A stretch of DNA of 64,000 bases from Channallabes apus (lineage: Eukaryota; Chordata; Actinopteri; Siluriformes; Clariidae): contig CM060109.1 in the NCBI GenBank assembly GCA_030522415.1, positions 3,998,655 through 4,062,654 of the forward strand, read 5' to 3'. How positions within the stretch are numbered: the first letter of the stretch is position 1; every line of letters begins with the position of its first letter. Below, in pieces: positions 55,930 to 64,000 of this stretch. The notes below the pieces were generated by a model that saw only the letters and a list, made by a program, of their open reading frames with translations, was not told the origin of the DNA and did no database searches. The position numbers were made by a program, and so were the translations under genes.

Positions 55930-56165
55930 TAAATATAGCGGTTCTGTTGTGTCTCGTGTCGCAAGCTCAGTGACGCAGTAATGATTTTCTCCGGCCAATC
56001 AGTGACCAGCAGAGTTTACACGTCACGTTTTGGTAACGGTTCGGCACGCTTGGAGGTGGTACTAAAAAAAAGGACCAGGTACCAGGTACTGTTCCCAGTG
56101 GAAAACCCCCCAAAAGTGAGCTAAACTGAACCGTGTCGTGCCGTACTATGCAGTGGAAAAGCGCC

Positions 56166-57720
56166 ATAAGCATACGTCAACATCGCCGCCATCTTGGGTC
56201 GGGGATCTGAAGAACAGAATGTATTTACATCGATGTAATATGATGGTAAGATGTTGGAAATTTTCCCACACAGGTGTCATTGTAGTCTGTAAAGTTATTT
56301 TGCTCGACAAGTTCATGTCTGTTACTGTTCATGGTGATGACCACGAAGTTAATGTTATCCTACGAAACAAAGAGCTAGGTTAAAGAAACATAACGTTAAG
56401 TTATCAACGAGTTATCGTTATCAACGATGAATATAATATAACTGCAAGATGGTGAAGAGTTGCCTAAAGTTTGTGTCAGTGTTGGTTTGTAAAGTTAATC
56501 GTTAATGTGAATGACGACGTTCACACATAAACGATAACCATATGAAGAACGATACCGTTTGGGGTGACTTTCAGAGCGATTTGAGGACGATAAAAAGCTA
56601 GAAGCTAATAGTCAATCAGAACCCATCACATTTTAGCCAAACATTATCTAACACTTGGAGACTTTGCTTGTCAATGTTCAGTGTGGACACCTGGTGAATG
56701 AATGCCCATTTACACTGCAATCATGTGGCTATGTCCCCAAGATGGACAGCAGCATCAGAGGCGAGATATCTAGTCATATATATATATATGTTTATTGCCC
56801 TGGAGATAAAGTTTCCTGCAGTAACTAAAGCTCTATTCGCTCTCAGATTTAGACGTTTATTTACATTTTTCCTGAAAGCGCTCATTTGTGTTACGTCACA
56901 TTGGTGTAAAATGAGCGTTTGAAGGGGGAAAACGTTACCGCAGTACGTTTGCACTTGAATGTGAATCGAGTCGACATTCTATCTGTGATCCAGACTGAAA
57001 CTCAGGATAAACAGTGCATTACACACTGAGCTTAATGAGCTTAAACACTGAACTGGAGATCCATTAGACATCCTTTAGATTCACTTACCTCTGGGTTTAA
57101 ATCCTCAGAATTATACACAATAACATGCTGCTATATTTAACTTAATCATTTCTTCCAAATGCAAAACACTGTCAGAGATATTCTAGTTTAATGTGACAAT
57201 TATTCTGGCTAAAGAGCTTTAGATTGGCGCGTTTGTCTTTGTTTTCTGTGGGTTTCAGTGCGTTTCTTCTGCGTCTAATTTGTGACTGACGTAAAAGCAC
57301 TATAGAGGTGCATTACCGCCACCTACTGTACTGGTGCCTGGGGGTTGAAGAATAGGTTTCGGGAGGAGCGTGGCTGCCCCCTTGCGGTTGAACTATATAA
57401 CTACATCGAATCTATAACAGACCATGTTAAAATATTTCTACACGTATATTAGTGCGTTAACTCTTCCAATATACAGGGATTGTTTTAAACGTTAAAAACC
57501 CAATCAAATCTAAAATGTCCTTTTTTTTTTTTTTTTTACCTTTTCCCAAGTTTAGTATTAGTATTTGTAATAGTCATAGTAGCGTGCTCTTCTGTGTGGT
57601 AATACCACAGTTGGTCAGTAGAGGGATCCAAATTCAACACTGCAGTGACTCTTGTATCTGCTCAGGCAAATCGTATCTATTTATAACATGTAGACTTCTG
57701 TTAATCACTCTTTTTAGAGC
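56166..57720. other. No gene recognised
   Basis: Mixed sequence with a TA run at 56779-56790 and a T-tract at 57517-57538. Short frames show no domain. No RNA gene was seen. Confidence 0.4.
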
Positions 57721-57764
57721 TTTGAAATTCAATTCGGACTTGCTTAGTTTGTATATTTTTAATA

Positions 57765-58386
57765 AAAAATCCTTATCAAAAATCCTAGAGTATATTGTTT
57801 CAGCACAGGTACATAATCACCTGTCAATTAATAACTTATATGAACAATTTCAATCAGGTTTCCGTCCTCAGCATAGTACAGAGACTGCCCAATGATCTTC
57901 TGGTAGCAGCTGATTCAGGACTTCTGTCTATTTTAATACTTCTTGATTTAACCTGAGCATTTGACACCATCTCCCATAATATTCTGTTAGAAAGACTGAA
58001 GTCCATTGGAATTGTAGATGCTTCCTTGGCTTGGCTTTCTTCATATCTCTCTCACCGCACTCAATTTGTTCAGCTAGGCCAGAACAAATCTATATCTTTA
58101 CCCATCAGTGCAGGAGTCCCTCAGGGGCCAGTCTTGGGGCCCTTACTCTTTATCATCTACTTATTGCCCTTGGGGAACATTTTCCTGAAATACGGCTTCC
58201 AATTTCATTGTTATGCTGCCGACACCCAGCTCTATATTTCCTCCAAACCTACTTCTGACCTTCCTCCATCTTCTCTTTTAAATTGTTTAGCTGAAATTAA
58301 ATCTTGGTTCTCAAATAATCTTAAACTCAACAGTAGTAAAACCGAAATACACCTCGTGGGCACTAAAAATACTCTTTCGAAGGCCA
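57765..58386 (+). pseudogene. L2-type reverse transcriptase core
   Basis: The frames encode SKILEYIVSAQVHNHL, FQSGFRPQHSTETAQ, motif [15 protein letters not shown] and motif C region [11 protein letters not shown] (usual YADD changed to YAAD). A stop after TETAQ and a frameshift in motif A (LLDLT-AFDTISH) inactivate it. The gene is cut at 58386 by a transposon and resumes at 59678. Confidence 0.85.
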
Positions 58387-58944
58387 GGGGGGTGTTCTTC
58401 GTACGTCGCTTGAAACATCCGGGATGAATTGACACATCTAAGATGAGATCATCGTGCTAATTACACTCTGGCTAAGTTGGTTCTTCCAGCACACCTGTTG
58501 TTGATGATTAGTTTGGCCGGATTGAGTTGTCTAGGGTTATTGCGCGTTCGTGCGTTGGTTTAAAAGGCGATATGCATCGACAGTAGAAACACTGATCACA
58601 AGCCCTTTGATTGGTTGACGAAATGACAAAAGAACAAGCTCAATTGTTTTGTAACACCTGTTATGCGTTGAAATGCCCCCGCCCCCCACGTGTTATGCGC
58701 TGAAATGCTTCCCTGCCATGGATCCCCCACCACCACACACACACATAATCGCTATCAAACATTATATTAGAACATAATATGCACATATGTCTTACAAATT
58801 ACATGAGACAATAAAATAAGAAATATGAAAATAAATATGTTGTATATGGAGAAATAGAAATATTAATATTTTTTCAAAAACATGTATACTTTTATATGTA
58901 TACTTTATAATAAACTTAGTTTTGTCCAATTTTTCATAAAATTT

Positions 58945-58975
58945 TTTTTATTATATATATATATATATATATATG

Positions 58976-59053
<78 letters not shown>

Positions 59054-59060
59054 AATATAT
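58945..59060. repeat. TA-rich microsatellite with ATGCAAAT interruptions
   Basis: Long TA runs broken by ATGCAAATATA. A further TA array lies at 59217-59297. Confidence 0.95.
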
Positions 59061-59117
59061 ATATGCAAATATATATTTATATTTGCATATTCATAACAAA
59101 CCCCTGAAATAAATGTG

Positions 59118-59250
59118 TTACAAAATAAACAATGGTCTTGAGGCTGTATCGTGCCTAGAATTTATTATAATAAAAAAACCTATGAATTTATGTTCTAATA
59201 TAATATTTGATCAATTATATATATATATATATATATATGGCAAGCCGTAC

Positions 59251-59300
<50 letters not shown>

Positions 59301-59385
59301 GCTACCAAATATTATATTAGAACATAAATTCATAGGTTTTTTATTATAATAAACTCTAGGCACGAGACAACCCTCAAGACCATAT
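59118..59385. repeat. Long inverted repeat around TA arrays
   Basis: The arm at about 59120-59210 (CCTATGAATTTATGTTCTAA) recurs inverted at about 59290-59385, with TA arrays between. The arms are about 90 bp with few mismatches, so the DNA could extrude a cruciform. Confidence 0.85.
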
Positions 59386-60045
59386 ATATATGCAAGATAC
59401 TTTTCTTTCCCCACGTGAGTCAGTCCACGTCAGTCGTGCACTTTAACCAATCAGATGTGACCTCACCATTTCAACCAATCATAACCCGGCAGGAGCTCAG
59501 CCTTAATCCTGTTTACATGAAATAAACCTGCTACCGAGCAGGTTCAAGTTTACGGACATGTTGCTATGACAACAAATGCGAGATGAGCATCGAAGAACGA
59601 AACAATCCAAGATCAGGACAAATCCACAACAATCAAATCCAGCTAACTGAGTTAGCGACGTACGAAGAACACCCCCCAGTAGTTTTTCCTTATGTAATGA
59701 TGGTTCTACAATCTCTCTTTCAACACAAGTTAAAAGCTTGGGTGTTATCCTTGATAGCACCCTATCCTTTGAAGCACACATTAATAAACTCACTAGGACA
59801 GTGTACTACCACAACCGAAACATGAACCGTCTCCGTCCGGCCCTCTCAATGAGGAGCACTGCTATCCTGGTACACGCTTTCGTCACCACACTTATAGACT
59901 ATTGCAATGCTCTATTTTTTGGTCTTCCCCTAAAACTCCTACATAAGTTACAGTTAGTACAGAACCCAGCCGCTAGAATACTAACTAGAACTCCTACAAT
60001 GGACCACATAACTCCTGTTCTTCAACAGCTACACTGGCTTCCTGA

Positions 60046-61852
60046 TGCAGATCTCATCTCTTACCAGACTCTTCTCTCCAAATTCTCATGTGCTGTGACT
60101 TCTGCCAAAACTACCTTCTTCAGAGAAAAGCTGGAAGCCTCTGCACATGATCCTGGCAAACTCCACAACATCTTCTCCTCACTACTCAACCCACCAACTC
60201 CTCCTGCCCCTTCCTCTCTGACTGCTGACGATTTTGCCACATTCTATGATGGGAAAATTGCAGCAATCCGCCAGTCCTTCGCTCCCAACCAAACTCCTAC
60301 AGCAGAACCTCAGGACCTTCCCTTCCCTCCTTTAGCAGAATTCTCCAACCTGTCATCTGATGAGATTCAGCAGATCATCTCGTCATCTAACCCCACCACC
60401 TGTTCATTAGACCCAATCCCCTCCACAATGCTCCAGGCAATCTCACAAGACCTCCTTCCCTTCACCACAACCATTCCATATCATCTGGTCATGTTCCTGC
60501 TGCTTTTAAGAAGGCAAGGGTTATTCCCATCCTCAAGAAACCCTGCCTGGACCCATCAGAAGTTAACAACTATCGCCCGGTATCACTTCTCTCTTTTATT
60601 TCCAAAATTTTTGAAAGAACTGTTTATAACCAAATGTCTCTTTATCTCTCACAGAACAACCTTAATGATCCCAACCAATCTGGATTCAAAGTGGCACATT
60701 CTACAGAGACTGCCCTTCTGTCAGTCACTGAGAAGCTCCATGCTGCTAGATCTGCTAAACTGTCATCTGTTCTCATCCTCCTGGACCTGTCAGCTGCATT
60801 TGACACAGTGAACCACAAGATTCTATTATCTATTCTTACAAGCCTTGGAATTTATAGAACAGCGTGGCAATGGTTTGCTTCTTACCTAGAAGATAGGTCG
60901 TATGAGGTAACATGGAGGGGGATCTACATCTGCCCCACGTAGACTCTCTACTGGTGTCCCACAGGGCTCAGTACTTGGTCCTCTTCTGTTCTCCCTCTAT
61001 ACCCGGTCTCTTGGTAAAGTCATATCATCGCATCGATTTTCATACCATTGTTATGCAGATGACACCCAACTTACTCTCTCCTTTCCTCCCTCTGACACTC
61101 AGGTTTCCACCCAGATCTCAGCATGTCTGGCAGACATCTCATCCTGGATGACTGTTGTTCATCCCTTGTGACTCATCCCCAGGTCAAGACCTTGTGATAT
61201 CCCTGGACAACAACCTCCTTCAGCCACTGCCCGCAATCTTGGGGTAACCGTGGACAATCATCTGTCATTTTCCCCACACATCGCTAACCTTACTCGCTCT
61301 TGTAGATTTCTTATTTACAATATCAGAAGAATTCGCCCATTTCTTTCTTCACAGGCTACTCAGGTGCTTGTTCAGTCCCTTGTTATTTCAAGACTGGACT
61401 ACTGCAACTCACTCCTGGCAGGTCTGCCTCTGTCCACGATTCGTCCTCTGCAACTGATCCAGAAAGCAGCAGCACGTCTCATTTTTAACCTCCCCAAGTT
61501 CTCCCACACCACCCCACTCCTCCGCTCCCTGCACTGGCTTCCTGTAGCTGCCCTCATCAAATTCAAAACGCTGATGCTTGCCTACAAATCTAAAAATGGC
61601 CCTGCACCCACTTACCTCTCTGCTCTAATCACACCACGCATTGCACCACGTTCCCTCCGATCCTCCAGCACTGCTCGCCTCATCCCACCATCTCTCAGGG
61701 ATCGAGGGCGACATTCATCCAGGCTCTTTTCTGTTCTGGCACCTAGGTGGTGGAACGAACTTCCTCTAGATGTCCGTACAGCAGAGACTTTGACTATCTT
61801 TAAACGACGACTCAAGACGCATCTGTTTCTCCAGTACTTGTACTTGGACTAA
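60046..61852 (+). pseudogene. Reverse transcriptase of nested LINE, frameshifted
   Basis: In order: linker region (60046-60480), [14 protein letters not shown] and [16 protein letters not shown] (60634-60942) with motif [14 protein letters not shown], a shifted stretch with motif B ([17 protein letters not shown]) and motif C ([13 protein letters not shown]) readable across frames at 60945-61075, then 61250-61852 with SRLDYCNSLLAGLPL and the C-terminal APRWWNELPLDVR. At least four frame changes. The 357-residue frame at 59738 is a chimera of the outer and inner LINE. Confidence 0.85.
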
Positions 61853-62030
61853 CACCCCCCCCCCAGAAAAAAATATCCCTCTTCCCAGTTGTGTTGGATT
61901 AATGGCACTTAGTTATTAACCTAGTTAACCCAGTGTAAGTATGTATCCAGTGATGTTAACTTTAAAGCACTTTTTGTAAGTCGCTCTGGATAAGAGCATC
62001 TGCAAAATGCCTAAATGTAATGTAAATGTT
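60046..62030 (+). mobile_element. Second L2-type LINE (different subfamily), 5' truncated, nested
   Basis: It begins in the linker before the reverse transcriptase ([17 protein letters not shown]) and runs to a 3' tail AAGTCGCTCTGGATAAGAGC. The tail matches that of the tRNA-derived SINEs in this window. Inserted into the 3' part of the LINE at 57730. Confidence 0.82.
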
Positions 62031-62654
62031 CAACACCACATACTTTATAAAATAAATTTTTTTGTTTATAAGGCATTACATATCCTGACTCCGTCATATT
62101 TAACAGATCTTCTCCTAACTTATACTCCTTCTAGAAACCTGAGATCATCATCGTCACAAAATCTGGTTCTTCCTCGTACGCGTTTGGCAACCATGGGATC
62201 TTGAGCCTTTAACTACGCTGCCCCTTACCTGTGGAATCTACTACAGTACCTCTTGATATCCGGAATAGTAACTCTACTTCTGTTTTAAAATCCCGTTTAA
62301 AAACACATCTGTTCAGGCAGACATACTTTTATACACGGCACTGCTTGTATATTGTCCTTTACTATTGTTGTTTTTTATATATTTACTTTTTTTGTTGTGT
62401 AAGATGTCCTTGAGTGTCATGAAAGGCGCCTACAAATCTATTATTATTATTATTGCTTAAATTAATTACTATTATTACAAAATGATAAAATAAATATTAA
62501 AAATGATGATAAAATTATTATATAATTATTTCTATTATGTTGGTTTTTGTAATTAATTAATTTTATAGCACTCATGTGCTTTTATAGCATTATGTGAAAT
62601 GGCACACTGGAAGAAAAAAAATTAATAGAATTTATTAATAAATCACTCTCACCC

Positions 62655-62960
62655 ACTCATTGTTGTCTATACCGCTTTATCCTGTATTCATGATCACTGT
62701 GACCAGGAGTCTATCCCAGGAGGCCTAGGGGACGAGGCAGGGTACACCCTGGACAGGGTGCCAATCCATCGCAGGGAACACACACATACACACATTCATT
62801 CACATACAGTAAAAAAGGCTATTTGGGAACATCAATTAACCTAATTTTCAGGTCTATAGTTGTTGAAGAGGAGTACCCAGAGGAAGCCTAGCAAGCATGG
62901 GGAGAACATGCAAACTCCATGCACACAGAGATGGAAATCAAACCAGGACCCTGGAGGTGC
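62655..62960 (+). repeat. Common fish interspersed repeat, copy 2
   Basis: Matches 54560-54795 (GGTACACCCTGGACAGGGTG, GCCAATCCATCGCAGG) and extends further to ATGCAAACTCCATGCACACA and a decayed tRNA-like end. Non-coding. Confidence 0.75.
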
Positions 62961-63339
62961 AAGGCAACAGTGCTAAACACTACACCACCACTACTACAAC
63001 CACTACTGCACTAGTAATAAATCAATTATTTAAATTTATTACAGAAATGCAGAATGCAAAAAAAGACATTTGCTTCCACACTAGGAAACCAGTTATGTTT
63101 TTATATCTTCCACAAGCCTACTGTAACAACAGCGGACACCTTTGCTGAGCGTTTCTTAATTGTGTACGTGTATGCATGTGTATGCACTCTAAGCTAGATA
63201 CAAGTATGCATATTTCATAACTTTCATTTTAAAACTAATTTAGTTGATGTGAACACTAAAGTAGAGAAAATGTAAAACAGTTCTCTTATAACAGTACAAT
63301 ATAAACCACATCATTTCATTTTGATCAGATTTGTGCTCA
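62961..63339. other. No gene recognised
   Basis: AT-rich sequence; no repeat or domain seen. Confidence 0.35.
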
Positions 63340-63560
63340 TTCCTCCATCCATCTTCAACCGCTTATCCCAAACGTCCCTTTCCCCAGCCACCTCAGCTAA
63401 CTCTGACTGGGGAATCCCAAGGCATTACCAGGCCAGTGCAGTGTGGAGATATAATCTTTCCATCTTGTCCTTGGTCTGCTCCGTGTTCTCCTTTCAGGTG
63501 GACATGCCAAGAACACCTCCTTAGGGAGAGGTCCTGGTGACATCCTTACTAGATGCCTGA
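63340..63560 (-). repeat. RTE/Rex3-type LINE 3' fragment, inverted
   Basis: The sequence matches, in inverted orientation and with decay, the last 220 bp of the LINE at 18181 (CATCCATCTTCAACCGCTTA, GAATCCCAAGGCATTACCAG, AGGTGGACATGCC). It encodes a broken copy of the C-terminal arginine-rich region. Confidence 0.75.
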
Positions 63561-64000
63561 ATCCAAGATGGCGGCTTGCTCCGAAGCCAAAATGGTGCTA
63601 TTTTGTTTATATTTTGTGTGTAGCGCGTTTTACTTTGTGTATGGACATCGGCTAAACTGGTGTCCGTACATACCACCACCAGACACTTTTGTACCTAAAT
63701 AACTCAGCTAATGACATCCATGATGAGCTGTGGGAAAAGCTACGCGACCTCGGCTTGCTGCGTGAACCAGGCCTCGAAGTCTCGGCGTTGCCTGATGCCG
63801 GAGAAGGGGACATCGGAAGGGGTGTGCGAGGTTAACTCAACTACCTCAAAACATTGAGACTGGACTGACTAATAACACAAGCGCAAACACACTGATCTAC
63901 ACTACCAAACTATTGTACACCCAAACCTGTAAATGCTCTTTTGCACAATATTCATTACTGGATTACTTCTTGCACTAACCTCCTAATTCTTGCTGCTTCG
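63561..64000 (+). other. Unassigned, possibly LINE 5' sequence
   Basis: Contains CCAAGATGGCGGC and a stretch encoding ELWEKLRDLGLLREPG. It resembles leader sequence in front of some fish LINE endonucleases, but the window ends before any diagnostic domain. Confidence 0.3.

Larger units (their letters stand above)
54332..56165. mobile_element. TIR element with nested Tc1 and interspersed repeat
   Basis: The ends are inverted: TTTTCCACTGCATAGTACGG at the left and its complement at the right, extending with CTCAGT-rich sequence for about 70 bp. The original interior is short; most of the length is two later insertions at 54560-54790 and 54898-55929. No transposase of its own. Superfamily not assigned. 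Confidence 0.75.
58387..59677. mobile_element. TIR transposon inside an L2 LINE
   Basis: Inverted ends GGGTGTTCTTCGTACGTCGC (left) and its complement (right). The LINE reads through if the element and a 2-3 bp duplication (CA or CCA) are removed, so the boundaries are reliable. The 1.3 kb interior has no transposase; it contains TA arrays and a long palindrome. Harbinger-like by target length only. Confidence 0.85.
57730..62460 (+). mobile_element. L2-type LINE with two nested insertions
   Basis: Parts of one LINE lie at 57730-58386, 59678-60045 and 62031-62460. They encode, in order, the reverse transcriptase core, the post-palm region ([26 protein letters not shown]) and the C-terminus with a GTCATGAAAGGCGCC tail and TTA triplets. 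A TIR element splits the first junction and another LINE the second. Stops and frameshifts throughout. Confidence 0.82.

Noticed and set aside
59738..60811. 357-codon plus-strand frame as a single gene
   Set aside because: It runs across the junction between the outer LINE and the nested LINE near 60045, so it is a chance fusion of two element remnants.

Overview
The window looks like intergenic and intronic chromosome sequence from a ray-finned fish. The evidence is the mix of Tc1/mariner, hAT-like, PIF/Harbinger, piggyBac, L2-type, RTE/Rex3-type and L1-type elements, tRNA-derived SINEs and a retrovirus-like element, plus a large PRDM9-type gene with GT-AG introns. The abundance of Tc1 copies would fit a catfish or related otophysan, but the species cannot be fixed from this sequence alone.

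The centrepiece is a PRDM9-type gene on the minus strand, reading from the start codon at 48805 to the stop at 27680-27682. Six exons join in frame through canonical splice sites into an open 849-residue protein. It has a short acidic N-terminus, the zinc-knuckle and PR/SET histone methyltransferase domain (exons 3-5) and one large exon with 21 tandem C2H2 zinc fingers. No KRAB or SSXRD domain is visible. The three tyrosines that correspond to the catalytic tyrosines of mammalian PRDM9 are all present. The fingers are organised as a 5-finger (420 bp) higher-order repeat. Transposons crowd the gene: a 6.4 kb hAT-like element with an 8-bp target duplication fills intron 2, carries a BEN-like reading frame and has itself been hit by a Tc1 copy; a TIR transposon ends 13 bp after the stop codon.

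Layout, left to right. 1-2.6 kb: Tc1 relic, L2 fragment, Tc1 terminal fragment. 2.6-6.5 kb: minus-strand retrovirus-like element with 3' LTR, broken pol, no env, joined at its 5' side to a tRNA-Leu half. 7.5-10 kb: SINE, L1 fragment, piggyBac relic. 10.4-12 kb: Harbinger element split by a G-rich minisatellite. 12.9-14.3 kb: second Tc1 family. 15.3-17 kb: full-length Tc1 with one nonsense codon. 18.2-21 kb: RTE/Rex3-type LINE. 21.1-25.4 kb: degenerate copies of an unclassified repeat, one holding a 1.0 kb hAT-like element. 25.8-27.7 kb: TIR transposon. 27.7-48.8 kb: PRDM9 gene; introns contain a SINE, Tc1 relics, an LTR copy, a long L2-type LINE with duplicated 3' ends and a solo LTR. 49.6-54.3 kb: minus-strand two-gene cassette resembling transposon-borne fish genes, one intact (523 aa), one broken. 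54.3-56.2 kb: nested TIR elements. 57.7-62.5 kb: L2-type LINE interrupted by a TIR element and by a second LINE. 62.6-64 kb: interspersed repeats.

Only PRDM9 looks like a conventional host gene. The 523-aa gene is intact but may belong to a mobile element. Everything else recognisable is mobile DNA, mostly dead, and many of the longer reading frames are transposase or reverse transcriptase remnants.
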